A stretch of 64,000 nt of DNA from Sphingopyxis sp. BSN-002 (GTDB taxonomy: Bacteria; Pseudomonadota; Alphaproteobacteria; Sphingomonadales; Sphingomonadaceae): contig NZ_CP091804.1 of NCBI RefSeq assembly GCF_022024275.1, positions 1,940,501 through 2,004,500 of the forward strand, written 5' to 3'. The stretch's first letter is position 1; every line of letters starts with the position of its first letter. Shown one piece after another: positions 51,281 to 60,608 of the stretch. The translations under genes were made by a program, and so were the position numbers. The notes below the pieces were generated by a model. It saw only the letters and a program-made list of their open reading frames with translations. It was not told the origin of the DNA and did no database searches.

Positions 51281-53361
51281 GCACGGCGCTCGGCTTCATG
51301 TTCGATGCGCCGCATGCGCTCGGCGAGGATGAGCGCCGCGAGCTTCTGGGCGGCAAGGGCAAGAGCCTTGCCGACATGACCCGCCTGCTGGGACTGCCGG
51401 TGCCGCCCGGGTTCACCCTCGGTACCAAAGCCTGTCGCCAGTATCTCCGGTCCGGCTGGTCGCCGGCTTTCGACGAAGTCATCGATGTCCATCTGGCAGC
51501 GACCGAGCGCGCGCTCGGCCGCGCGTTCGGCGATGCGGCCAATCCGCTGCTGCTGAGCGTCCGCTCGGGCGCCGCCGCCTCGATGCCGGGGATGATGGAC
51601 ACCGTCCTCAATGTCGGTCTCAATGCCGACCTTGTGCCAGGCCTCGCGGCCGCAAGCGGCGGCGATACGGCCTTTGCCGACGACTGCCTGAAACGGCTGC
51701 ACGAGTGTTTCGCCAAATCGGTCGGCGGCCCGCCGCCGCATGATCCGCGCGCCCAGCTTCGCGCCGCAATCGAGGCCGTGTTCCGGTCGTGGAACTGCGA
51801 ACGGGCCAAAGCCTATCGGCGGATAGAGAATATTGCCGATGAAGCCGGCACGGCGGTCAACATCCAGGCGATGGTGTTCGGGAACCGCGATGCTCTGTCG
51901 GGAACGGGCGTGGTGTTCAGCCGCAACCCCTCCGACGGAAATCCGGAAATATTCGGCGACATATTGTTCCGGGCGCAAGGCGAGGATGTCGTATCGGGCG
52001 CGCATCAGACGATGGATATATCGCGTCTTGCCGAACGATTGCCCGCCGTAGCCGCATCGCTCGATCGCTGCCTTGCGATCATCGAACGCCACTACCGCGA
52101 CCTTGTCGATGTCGAGTTCACGATCGAGTCCGGCAAATTATGGATCCTGCAGGCGCGGCCGGGCAAACGCTCGCCCGAGGCGGCGGTCCGCATCGCCCAT
52201 GACATGGCGCTCGATTCCGCTTTCCCCCTGTCGCGCGCCGAAGCGGTCGACCGGGTACGCGACCTGCTGGCGGACTCCGCCCGATCGCGACGTATCGCCG
52301 GGGACGAGGTCGCGCTCGGCGCAGCGCTTGGCGCCTCCCCCGGCGCGGCATCGGGCAAGCTGGTGACCAGCGCCGGACGGGCGGTCGAGCTTGCCGCGCG
52401 CGGGGAAGCGGTAATCCTCGCCCGGCCCGAAACATCGCCCGAAGACATCGAAGGCATCGCCGCGGCTGCCGGTCTGCTGACTGCGCGCGGCGGTCTTGCA
52501 AGCCATGCCGCCGTCGTCGCGCGCGGCTGGGGCAAGCCGGCGGTCGTCGGCTGGGCCGCGATGGAGGTCGGCGACCACGGGATCCAGGCCGAGGGTATCT
52601 GGATCGCCGAGGAAGCCGTGATCTCGATCGACGGCAACAGCGGCGAGATCTTTCCCGGCGAGATATCCATGAGCGAACAGACGACGGCCGAGGCGGCCGC
52701 GATGGCGCGATGGCCGGAAGCGGCGTCCACCAGGGCCACACCCGCAGCGTCCGGCACCTTCCCGGACGAAGACCTGCTCCTGCTCGTTGCCCTGAAGGGA
52801 TTCTGTCCCAGGGACGCGGCAATGGAGATCGGAGGGATCGGGGAAGCCGAGCTGGCGACGATGCTCGGCAGGCAAAGCGAGAATCTCGATCAGGGCTCGC
52901 CCCGTTTCATCAGGCTGACCGAACCCGGCAAGCTTCGCGGAGAGGACATCATCGCTGCGCACCGCAATGCGCTGGGCCTTCAGCAGGCGCGCGATATCCT
53001 GACCTCCTTCCACCCCCTCAACGACAGGTTCAAGACGCTGGTGACGAACTGGCAGATGCGCCCGTCCGACGGAGCGCCGGTCTTCAACGATCACAGCGAT
53101 GCCGGTTATGACGCGGACATCCTTGCCCGGATGCCGGCGCTGCACTCCGACACGATGATCTGGCTCGACGCGATCCGCCCGGCGAACCGTCTGCCGTTTT
53201 TCGCGGCGCGCCTCGAGCGGGCGATCGAGCGGATCAAGGCCGGCGACACCGCCTGTCTCGCCTCGCCGAAGATCGATTCCTATCACAATATCTGGTTCGA
53301 ATTGCACGAGTATCTGATCCGCGTCGCAGGTTTGACCCGCGCCGAGGCCGAGGCCGCATAG
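51277..53361 (+). CDS. PPDK/PEP-synthase-like protein lacking the PEP barrel
   Basis: 694 residues from ATG 51277 (ATG 51268 is an alternative). The N-terminal ATP-grasp region has 'LLGGKGKSLADMTRLLGLPVPPGFTL', 'LLSVRSGAAASMPGMMDTVLNVGLN' and 'GTGVVFSRNPSDG', and ends 'VEFTIESGKLWILQARPGKRS'. A phosphohistidine domain follows with the catalytic His about 410 in 'GGLASHAAVVARGWGKPAVVGW'. The C-terminal PEP/pyruvate TIM barrel of PPDK (870-900 residues) is absent; residues about 495-694 are helical and unfamiliar. It should use ATP to load a His and pass phosphate on to a substrate or a partner such as the 46255-47964 protein. Confidence 0.88.
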   Translation: MSTALGFMFDAPHALGEDERRELLGGKGKSLADMTRLLGLPVPPGFTLGTKACRQYLRSGWSPAFDEVIDVHLAATERALGRAFGDAANPLLLSVRSGAAASMPGMMDTVLNVGLNADLVPGLAAASGGDTAFADDCLKRLHECFAKSVGGPPPHDPRAQLRAAIEAVFRSWNCERAKAYRRIENIADEAGTAVNIQAMVFGNRDALSGTGVVFSRNPSDGNPEIFGDILFRAQGEDVVSGAHQTMDISRLAERLPAVAASLDRCLAIIERHYRDLVDVEFTIESGKLWILQARPGKRSPEAAVRIAHDMALDSAFPLSRAEAVDRVRDLLADSARSRRIAGDEVALGAALGASPGAASGKLVTSAGRAVELAARGEAVILARPETSPEDIEGIAAAAGLLTARGGLASHAAVVARGWGKPAVVGWAAMEVGDHGIQAEGIWIAEEAVISIDGNSGEIFPGEISMSEQTTAEAAAMARWPEAASTRATPAASGTFPDEDLLLLVALKGFCPRDAAMEIGGIGEAELATMLGRQSENLDQGSPRFIRLTEPGKLRGEDIIAAHRNALGLQQARDILTSFHPLNDRFKTLVTNWQMRPSDGAPVFNDHSDAGYDADILARMPALHSDTMIWLDAIRPANRLPFFAARLERAIERIKAGDTACLASPKIDSYHNIWFELHEYLIRVAGLTRAEAEAA

Positions 53362-53368
53362 GAAGCTG

Positions 53369-53405
53369 TTGACACAAACCGGTCTAAATGTAAGTAATTA
53401 ATTAC
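53369..53405 (+). promoter_or_regulatory. receptor promoter with operator site 3
   Basis: TTGACA (53369-53374) is a consensus -35; an AT-rich -10 (TAAGTA, 53391-53396) follows at 16 bases. GTAAG TAATTA ATTAC (53390-53405) overlaps it and matches sites 1 and 2 except for one base. The TetR protein bound here would block the receptor promoter. Confidence 0.65.
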
Positions 53406-53449
53406 AGACAACACGCGCCGGACAGGTGCGGAGCCTGGGGAGAGAGACG

Positions 53450-55822
53450 ATGCTGAGGTACAGGATCAGCGGATCCGCCGTGGTGTTTGCAATCCTGGCG
53501 GGCGCGGCCCCCGCCTTCGCCCAGGCTCCGGCCGAAGCAAGTCCCGACACTGTCACCGGCGATGCCGATATCATCGTGACCGCACAGCGCCGCGACGAAA
53601 GTCTCTCGCGAACGCCCGTCGCGGTCGATGTCGTCGGCACGGCCGAGCTTGCCGAGCAGAATGTTCGCTCGGAAGCCGACCTGCAGTTCGCAGCGCCCGG
53701 CCTGTCTGTTCGCGCCGGCGCCACGTCGAACGAGGTGAACTTCTCGCTTCGCGGCCAGTCTGTCGACCAGTTCACCGGCACCAGGCCGGGCGTGCTGCCC
53801 TATTTCAACGAGGTGCAGATCAGCAGCAACAGCGGTGGCGGCAGCGGTGCGACGTCCTTTTACGACCTTCAGTCGGTTCAGGTCCTGAAAGGTCCGCAAG
53901 GCACTTTGTTCGGCCGCAATGCGACCGGCGGCGCGGTGCTCTTCACCTCGGCCAAGCCGACCGACGCGTTCGAAGGCTATGCCAGCGCGCGCTACGGCAA
54001 CTATGATACGGTGCAGCTCGAAGGCGCGCTCAACGTGCCGCTGGTGGACGACAAGCTTCTCGCGCGCGTCGCGGGTTTCTACAGCGATCAGACCGGCTTT
54101 CAGAAAAATCTCTTCGACGGTTCGCGGCCGGGCTCGATCGAACGCTATGGCGTGCGGGGCAGCCTGACCGTCCGCGGCGAGGGCGGCTTCGAGAACAATC
54201 TCGTGGTCGACTATTACGAGGCGGACGGGACGAGCACCCAGTCGGTCCTCTACGCGCTCGATCCGACGCAGCCTGCCGCGCCGCCGGTGACGCTCTTCTA
54301 TTCGCCCGGCCTCGACCTGGTCTTCGGCCCCGGTGCCTGGGCCAACTATCTCAGCCTCCACAACAACCCGACCATACCGGCCGGCGGTCTCGCCGACTTT
54401 CTGCAAATACAGCAGGCGCGGGGACCGTTCACGATCGCGACCAACGACGCCAATGTCTATCGCGCCGAAAATCTGATCGTGACCAATTCGACCTCGGTCG
54501 ATCTCAGCGAGACGATGCAGCTCAAGAACATCATCGGTTATGCGCATCTGGAAACCCACGTCCGCGGCGATTCGGACGGCTCGCCTTTCGGGATCGCCGG
54601 CGATGGCGAAATCGACGAGGTCGGAACGCCGGGCGGCTATACCACGACGACGATCATGTCGGAGGAGCTCCAGCTTCTGGGCACGCTTGCCGACGATCGC
54701 CTGACCTATGCGCTCGGTTTCTATCTCTCGAGCGAGAAATCGAATGTCTTCCGGCAGGTGACGTTTCTCGACGTCTTCGGCGACCTCGGCCTCTCGCCCC
54801 TCTCCTTCAATTCCGACGTTTCCTATAACAACAGCCATGCCTTCTACGGACAGGGCACCTATCAGATCGGCGGCGGGTTCGGGATCACCGCCGGGCTCCG
54901 CTATACAAGCGAGACGGTGCGCGGCCGCACCCTGCCGGCCGACAACAATTATGCGACGCCCGCGCAGGTCGCGAGCGGCGTGGCGGACAACGACCAGCGC
55001 AAGACGATCCGCAATCTGAGCTGGACCTTCGGGCTGCAGAACCAGCTGAGCGACGAAGTCCTGTTGTACGCGGTAACGCGCCGCAGCTATCGCAACGGCG
55101 GCTTCAACGGCAGCTCCCCCCCGATTGTCGGCGATGCGACGGTCAACGGCAACAGCTACGGGACCGAGACCGTGACCGACGTCGAGGCCGGGGCGAAGTT
55201 CCAGGGGCGGCTGGGCACCATGCCGACCCGTTTGAACGTCGCGCTCTACAATATGTGGATCAAGGACGGTCAGCGGAATGCCTTTGTCGACATCAATGGT
55301 CCCGCATCGCTGGCAGTCAATGTGCCGCGCACCAAGGTGTACGGGTTCGAGCTCGACGGCGAGATACGGCCGGCCGACTGGCTTCGGCTCGGCGGCAATC
55401 TCAACTACACCCATGCACGCTTCACGAACGGCCTGACGCCGGTCTTCGGCGGCACCACGCTGCTCGGCACCGTCCCCGACACGCCAAAATGGTCGGGTAC
55501 CGTCTATGGCGAGATTTCGGCGCCGGTTTCCGAACGCCTGACCGCATCGCTGCGCGGCGACCTCTATGCGCAAACCGGCACCTTCTATATCGCCTCGGGC
55601 AACCTCAATCCCACGGCGCACCTGCCCGGCTATTCGATTGCCAATTTCCGGCTGACGATCGAGGATGAGGATGCCGGCTGGTCCTTGTCGGCGAACCTCA
55701 AAAACGCCTTCAACAAGGTCTATTATGTCGGCGGCATGCCGCTTGCCTCGCTGCTCCAGTTCAATTCGGCGCTGCCCGGAGCACCGCGTACCTATTCGGT
55801 CGAAGCGCGCTATCGCTTCTGA
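53450..55822 (+). CDS. TonB-dependent outer-membrane receptor
   Basis: 790 residues from the ATG at 53450 (GGGGAGAGAG upstream). Signal peptide about 1-24 (AFA-QA), then a TonB-box-like 'DIIVTAQRRDESLSRTPVAVDVVG', a plug domain (about 50-170, 'VQVLKGPQGTLFGRNATGGAVLFTSAKP') and a 22-strand barrel to the terminal 'VEARYRF'. It takes up a scarce or bulky substrate with TonB energy. Third member of the operator-linked cluster, so it likely imports the cluster substrate. Confidence 0.95.
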   Translation: MLRYRISGSAVVFAILAGAAPAFAQAPAEASPDTVTGDADIIVTAQRRDESLSRTPVAVDVVGTAELAEQNVRSEADLQFAAPGLSVRAGATSNEVNFSLRGQSVDQFTGTRPGVLPYFNEVQISSNSGGGSGATSFYDLQSVQVLKGPQGTLFGRNATGGAVLFTSAKPTDAFEGYASARYGNYDTVQLEGALNVPLVDDKLLARVAGFYSDQTGFQKNLFDGSRPGSIERYGVRGSLTVRGEGGFENNLVVDYYEADGTSTQSVLYALDPTQPAAPPVTLFYSPGLDLVFGPGAWANYLSLHNNPTIPAGGLADFLQIQQARGPFTIATNDANVYRAENLIVTNSTSVDLSETMQLKNIIGYAHLETHVRGDSDGSPFGIAGDGEIDEVGTPGGYTTTTIMSEELQLLGTLADDRLTYALGFYLSSEKSNVFRQVTFLDVFGDLGLSPLSFNSDVSYNNSHAFYGQGTYQIGGGFGITAGLRYTSETVRGRTLPADNNYATPAQVASGVADNDQRKTIRNLSWTFGLQNQLSDEVLLYAVTRRSYRNGGFNGSSPPIVGDATVNGNSYGTETVTDVEAGAKFQGRLGTMPTRLNVALYNMWIKDGQRNAFVDINGPASLAVNVPRTKVYGFELDGEIRPADWLRLGGNLNYTHARFTNGLTPVFGGTTLLGTVPDTPKWSGTVYGEISAPVSERLTASLRGDLYAQTGTFYIASGNLNPTAHLPGYSIANFRLTIEDEDAGWSLSANLKNAFNKVYYVGGMPLASLLQFNSALPGAPRTYSVEARYRF

Positions 55823-55843
55823 TGCCAGGCCAGGCGGCGTTCC

Positions 55844-56716
55844 TTAACCGGCCGCGCGAAGCGCGAGCGCAAGCGCGCCGAGAAGGCCGACGTCGCTGCC
55901 GAGCGCGGGAGACGTGATCACCCGGGACGGATCGCCCGCGAAATAGCCCGCCCCGGCCTCCGACGCCCGGATCCGGACGCGATCAAGGAGGCCGGGCGTT
56001 CCCATCACACCGCCACCGAGAATGATCCGGGCGGGATCGAGGATCGCCTGAAAGGTCTGCACCGCCTGCGCGAGATGCCAGGCGATGATGTCATGACCGA
56101 TATGGTCGGCCGGAAGGTCCGAGAGCGAAGCGCCCCAGCGCGCGATGATCGAAGGGCCCGCGGCGAGCCCTTCGAGGCAGTCGCCGTGAAACGAGCAATG
56201 GCCCGCGAAGCCCCGATCGTCCGGATGCCGCGGCATGCGGATATGGCCCATCTCGGGATGGCTGAGGCCATGGATCAACCGTCCGCCGACGACGGCGCCG
56301 CCGCCCACGCCGGTCCCAACGGTCAGATAGAGCGTCGAATTCGTCCCCTGCCCCGCACCCCATTCCCACTCGGCGAGCGCGGCGCCGTTGACGTCGGTGT
56401 CGATCGCGACCGGGCAGCCGAACGCGCGTGCAAAAGGCCCGGCGATGTCGGCGTCGCTCCAGTGCGGCTTCGTCGTGCGGGTGATATGCCCCCATTTCGG
56501 TGACGCGCGGTCGAGGTCGAGCGGTCCGAAGCTCGCGATACCGACCGCGGCATAGTCGCCGCCCTGCGCGCGCAGCCAGTCGATCGCGGCTGGGATCGTC
56601 TCTTCCGGACGCGTCGTGTCGATGCGCGTGCGCGCGTGGATTTGTCTTGAGGCGTCGCCGACGCCGACGATGAACTTGGTGCCGCCCGCTTCGATCAGCG
56701 CAATCCTGTCGCTCAT
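55844..56716 (-). CDS. ROK family sugar kinase
   Basis: 290 residues. N-terminal ATP site 'LIEAGGTKFIVGVGD' (about 7-21), a metal/substrate motif 'HPEMGHIRMPRHPDDRGFAGHCSFHGDCLEGLAAGPS' (His, three Cys: the ROK zinc finger), and 'VTIGTGVGGG'-like 'YLTVGTGVGGGAVVGG'. Closest to bacterial fructokinase/mannokinase forms (Mak-like). Last gene of the alpha-galactoside operon, 21 bases after galK. It may phosphorylate a sugar from the glycoside or another hexose. Confidence 0.9.
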   Translation of the reverse strand: MSDRIALIEAGGTKFIVGVGDASRQIHARTRIDTTRPEETIPAAIDWLRAQGGDYAAVGIASFGPLDLDRASPKWGHITRTTKPHWSDADIAGPFARAFGCPVAIDTDVNGAALAEWEWGAGQGTNSTLYLTVGTGVGGGAVVGGRLIHGLSHPEMGHIRMPRHPDDRGFAGHCSFHGDCLEGLAAGPSIIARWGASLSDLPADHIGHDIIAWHLAQAVQTFQAILDPARIILGGGVMGTPGLLDRVRIRASEAGAGYFAGDPSRVITSPALGSDVGLLGALALALRAAG

Positions 56717-56737
56717 ATCCTGTCCCTCGCGCCAGCC

Positions 56738-57889
56738 TCAGAGGAAGGACGCGCCGGCGTGGGCGCGTTCGACCATGATCAGCGGCTTGCCGCCTTCGGG
56801 GGTGCGATAGCGCGCTTCGACACGGGCGACCACCGCTTCCACGGCATCGGCCTCGACCAGCGCGACGACCGCGCCGCCGAATCCGCCGCCGGTCATGCGC
56901 GCGCCGCCGTGCCCGCCGATCGCGTCCTGCAGTTCGGCGACGAGCCGGTCGATCGCGGGAAGCGTGATTTCGAAATCATCACGCATCGAGGCGTGAGACT
57001 CCGCCATCGCGTTGCCCAGCGCGATGAGGTCGCCCCATTCCATCGCCGCAGCGACATCGAGCGTGCGGGCGTTTTCGGTGACGACATGGCGTGCGCGGCG
57101 GTAGGCGACAGGGTCGAGATCGGCGCGGGCCGCTTCGAGCTGGCCCGGCGTCAAATCGCGAAGCGCGGGGACACCAAGCTGCCGTGCGACGGCTTCGCAT
57201 GAGGCGCGGCGCTCGTTGTAGTGGCCATCGACAAGGCCGCGGCTGATCCCCGAATGGACGATCACGACGGCCGTGCCGGGCGGCATCGCCACCGGACGGA
57301 CGTCGAGGCTGCGGCAATCGATGAGCAAGGCATTACCCGCCGCGCCGTGCGCCGAGGCGAGCTGGTCCATATTGCCGCAGCGCATGCCCACGAAATCGCA
57401 TTCGGCCCGCTGGGCGATCAGCGCGATCTCGGTCGCGTCGAAGCGGCCGGGCGCGAACAGCCCGCCGAACGCCATCCCGCTCGCGACCGAGAGCGAGGCC
57501 GAGGAAGACAGGCCCGAGCCCTGCGGAATGTCGCCCGCGACGAGCATGTCGAGACCGCCGAGTTCGACGCCTTCGGCCTGCAGGACGATAGCAACGCCCC
57601 GGATATAGTCGGACCAGGGCTGGTTGGCGTCGCGGGCAATCGGCTGTGCGAGATCGAAGGCGCTGACCGCGTCGCCGAAGTCCGCTGCGATCAGGCGGAC
57701 GATGCTGTCGGGGCGGCGGCGGACCGCGACGACGCTTTGCAGACCGATCGCGGCGGGGAGCACGAAGCCGTCGTTATAGTCGGTGTGCTCGCCGATCAGG
57801 TTGACGCGGCCCGGGGCGCGGACTGCGAGATCCGGGGCGGCGCCGACGAGGTCGGCAAAACGCGCAAGCGTTCGCTCGGCAAGCGTCAC
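56738..57889 (-). CDS. galK: galactokinase
   Basis: 383 residues from the GTG at 57889. The GHMP kinase signature '[26 protein letters not shown]' (about 23-48), the ATP motif '[24 protein letters not shown]' (about 119-142), and '[17 protein letters not shown]' (about 329-345). It makes galactose-1-phosphate. The GTG overlaps the galT stop (GTGA), so the two are coupled. Confidence 0.97.
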   Translation of the reverse strand: MTLAERTLARFADLVGAAPDLAVRAPGRVNLIGEHTDYNDGFVLPAAIGLQSVVAVRRRPDSIVRLIAADFGDAVSAFDLAQPIARDANQPWSDYIRGVAIVLQAEGVELGGLDMLVAGDIPQGSGLSSSASLSVASGMAFGGLFAPGRFDATEIALIAQRAECDFVGMRCGNMDQLASAHGAAGNALLIDCRSLDVRPVAMPPGTAVVIVHSGISRGLVDGHYNERRASCEAVARQLGVPALRDLTPGQLEAARADLDPVAYRRARHVVTENARTLDVAAAMEWGDLIALGNAMAESHASMRDDFEITLPAIDRLVAELQDAIGGHGGARMTGGGFGGAVVALVEADAVEAVVARVEARYRTPEGGKPLIMVERAHAGASFL

Positions 57890-58896
57890 AATGTCACCGC
57901 ACGAAGGCGCTCGGCGGCCTGCTCGGGGGTGAGGTCGCGCTGCGCCTCGGCGAGCAGCTCATAGCCGACCATGAACTTGCGCACCGTCGCCGAACGGAGG
58001 AGCGGCGGGTAGAAATGGGCGTGGAGCTGCCAGTGACCAACATCGTTTTGACCGAACGGCGCGCCGTGCCAGCCCATCGAATAAGGAAAAGCGCAATCGA
58101 AGAGCGCGTCGTAGCGGCGGGTGAGCTCGCCGAGGATCGCAGCGAGGCTTTGCCGCTGTGGCGCTGCAAGGTCGGGCAGGCGCTGCACCGCGAAGCGCGG
58201 CAGCAGCAGCGTCTCGAACGGCCAGCTCGCCCAATAGGGGACGATCGCGAGCCAGTCGTCATGCTCGACGACGATGCGCGGGCCGCCCGCCTCGCGTTCG
58301 GCGAGTTCGAGGAGCATCGGCTTGGCGCCCGCCCAGGCGCGCTGGTTGACGTCCTCGCATGCGATCTCGGCGGGGACATGCTTCGTCGCCCAGACCTGTC
58401 CGTGCGGATGCGGGTTCGAGCAGCCCATCATCGCGCCGCGGTTCTCGAAGACCTGCACATTGGCGTGGATACGGCCGAGGTCGGCGCACTGGTCGCACCA
58501 GCAATCGACGACGGCCGCGATCTCGGCATCCGACAGCAGCGGCAGCCCGCGCGCATGATCGGGCGAGAAGCAGATCACGCGGCAGGTGCCCGATGCGGCT
58601 TCGGCGCGGAACAGCGGATCGTCCCCACTCTCCGGCGCGGGCGTGTCCGGCAGCAACGCAGCAAAGTCGTTGTCGAACACGAACGGACCCGGATAGGCCG
58701 GGTTGGTCACGCCGTTGGCGCGCGTGTTGCCGGGGCAGAGGTAGCACGCAGGGTCGTAGCTCGGCGGCGCCTCGGTCGCCGCTCTGCCCTGCTCGCCCTG
58801 CCACGGGCGCTTCGCGCGGTGCGGCGACACCAGGATCCATTCCCCGCGCAGCGGATTGTAGCGCCGATGCGGATGCTCGGTGGGGTCGAAGGTCAT
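57886..58896 (-). CDS. galT: galactose-1-phosphate uridylyltransferase
   Basis: 336 residues from the ATG at 58896. HIT-like fold with the opening '[29 protein letters not shown]', Zn ligands in '[12 protein letters not shown]', and active-site '[18 protein letters not shown]' with the nucleophilic His (about residue 164). It exchanges galactose-1-phosphate with UDP-glucose. Coupled by overlap both to galK downstream and to the alpha-galactosidase upstream (ATGA). No galE is in the window, so it must be elsewhere. Confidence 0.97.
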   Translation of the reverse strand: MTFDPTEHPHRRYNPLRGEWILVSPHRAKRPWQGEQGRAATEAPPSYDPACYLCPGNTRANGVTNPAYPGPFVFDNDFAALLPDTPAPESGDDPLFRAEAASGTCRVICFSPDHARGLPLLSDAEIAAVVDCWCDQCADLGRIHANVQVFENRGAMMGCSNPHPHGQVWATKHVPAEIACEDVNQRAWAGAKPMLLELAEREAGGPRIVVEHDDWLAIVPYWASWPFETLLLPRFAVQRLPDLAAPQRQSLAAILGELTRRYDALFDCAFPYSMGWHGAPFGQNDVGHWQLHAHFYPPLLRSATVRKFMVGYELLAEAQRDLTPEQAAERLRAVTL

Positions 58897-60608
58897 GGCC
58901 AGATCGCCCCGGTGCTGTCGGAGCAGCGGCTCGCGCCGGTTTCGGGATCGAGCCGGAGTTCGAGCGTCCGCCCGTCGGCGAGCGTCGCGCGCTGGACGAT
59001 CAGCGCCTCGCCATTGCCGAGCGACGGATAGCGGCATTCGGCCACATCAAGGCCCGCGAGCGCGTCGAACAGCTTCTGTCGCTCGGGCGTGAGTTCGCCG
59101 AGATGATCGCTCGTCATCAACACCCCGCCCGACAGGCCAGCGAGCAGCGCGAGACTGGTCACCTGCGCGTCGGTCAGGTCGTGGAAGCGGTCGCGGAGCA
59201 GGATGCAGTCGGGATCGGCCTGCCACAGTCGGCCCGCGGCATGGTTGCGCGTCGCCTGATCGCGGAGCAGGCTCTCGGCCGACTGGTCGCCCGACCATTT
59301 GACCCCGACGTCGCGCCCGATGCGGATCGCGTCTACGAGCCCGACCGAAGCCCAGAGCGGACAGCCGCAGCCGAGCCAGAGCGCCTCGCCGATCTCCTCG
59401 CGGATGATCGTGCCCATCTTGCGCCAGATTTCGACGCGCGAGAGGCCGCTCTGGTGCCAGACAGCGCGGTCGGGGCCATATTCGGCGCCGAAGAACATGA
59501 AGTCGGTCTTGAAGTAGCGCGCACCCCATTCGTGCGCCCAGGTGCGGAAAACGCGCCGGATATACGCCTCGGCATCCGGATGCGTGATGTCGAGGACATA
59601 ATATTCCTCGCTGCGCTTGTGCCAGCGGAACTCGCCGTAAAAGGCCATCTGAACCAGTGGCTTGCCGGTCGCCCTCTCGCGCACGACCCAGTCGGGATGC
59701 TCCGAGAAGAGGCGGCTGCGGTTGCCGACCATGAAGGGCGCGATCCACAGGCCGGGCGTGAAACCGGCGCCCGCGATCTCGGCGAGCAGCGGCTGCATCC
59801 CGCGGGGGAATTGCGGTTTGACGTCGAGCCAGTCGCCCATCTCGGGCGTAAAGCCGTCGTCGATCAGGAAGATGTCGAGCCCGGTGCCGCGCGCGTCGCG
59901 ATAGCTCGCGGCGGCGATCAGATGCTCGCGGATAGTCTCCTCGGTGATCGCGGCGTAGAGATTGTACCACGAGCACCAGCCCTCGATCCGCTTGTCGGGG
60001 ATGCGCGGCGGCGTCGGCGAGGCGGCCGCGACCCGATCGGACCAGCGGATCAGCGCAGTCTCGACGTCGGGGTCGGCGTAGATAAACAGGCTTTCTGCCG
60101 CGGTCGCGCCGGTGCGGTCGAGCAATGCTTCGACATCGATCGTCATCGCCGTAGCATCGCCGCCGAAGCGGAAGCGGTTCTGGAAGCGGTCGTGACGATC
60201 GAAACCGAGCACGACCACGCCCTGTCCCTCGGCGGGCACCAGCGCGGTCATCGCGAAGCCGAGTGTCGGTTCCTTGCCCGGCGGCGCGGCGCCCGCAGGC
60301 GTGCCCGGGTCGGCGAAGAAACTGCCGTCCCAGCTGTGATAGCCGTTGCGGAGATAGCGGCGGACGCCACGCACTGCACCGAAGCGAAGACCAAGCGACA
60401 GCGGCGCGTCGTCGAGGCCGCTCGCCGAGACGTCCATGCGAACCGTATCGCCGTCCTCGACGATCGCGAGGCGGATCGCACCGCCCGCCTCGAGCGCCCA
60501 TTCGATCCCGCCGGGGATTTCGCTGGCGGGCCAGCAGCCGGGAACCGCTCCATCGAGCAACGGCTGTATCCCGTCGAGGCGGACGCCACTCTTTTCGAAA
60601 GCGATCAT
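58893..60608 (-). CDS. alpha-galactosidase, GH36 type
   Basis: 571 residues from the ATG at 60608. The GH36/GH-D barrel is seen in '[15 protein letters not shown]', '[20 protein letters not shown]', nucleophile region '[22 protein letters not shown]' and acid/base '[17 protein letters not shown]'. No signal peptide, so hydrolysis is intracellular after uptake. It frees alpha-linked galactose. Overlaps galT (58893-58896) and the Gfo/Idh gene (60605-60608) by four bases each. Confidence 0.93.
   Translation of the reverse strand: MIAFEKSGVRLDGIQPLLDGAVPGCWPASEIPGGIEWALEAGGAIRLAIVEDGDTVRMDVSASGLDDAPLSLGLRFGAVRGVRRYLRNGYHSWDGSFFADPGTPAGAAPPGKEPTLGFAMTALVPAEGQGVVVLGFDRHDRFQNRFRFGGDATAMTIDVEALLDRTGATAAESLFIYADPDVETALIRWSDRVAAASPTPPRIPDKRIEGWCSWYNLYAAITEETIREHLIAAASYRDARGTGLDIFLIDDGFTPEMGDWLDVKPQFPRGMQPLLAEIAGAGFTPGLWIAPFMVGNRSRLFSEHPDWVVRERATGKPLVQMAFYGEFRWHKRSEEYYVLDITHPDAEAYIRRVFRTWAHEWGARYFKTDFMFFGAEYGPDRAVWHQSGLSRVEIWRKMGTIIREEIGEALWLGCGCPLWASVGLVDAIRIGRDVGVKWSGDQSAESLLRDQATRNHAAGRLWQADPDCILLRDRFHDLTDAQVTSLALLAGLSGGVLMTSDHLGELTPERQKLFDALAGLDVAECRYPSLGNGEALIVQRATLADGRTLELRLDPETGASRCSDSTGAIWP

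Noticed and set aside
51227..53361. Frameshift joining the 17-codon leader to the dikinase
   Set aside because: The leader has its own good ribosome site and stops exactly at an ATGA overlap, and the dikinase frame is intact from its first motifs.
53402..55621. 739-codon frame antisense to the TonB receptor
   Set aside because: Shadow frame without domains; the receptor on the plus strand has signal peptide, plug and barrel motifs.
43908..55822. Catabolic cluster as an island integrated at tRNA-Glu
   Set aside because: No integrase, no second copy of the tRNA 3' end at the far side and no transposase were seen.
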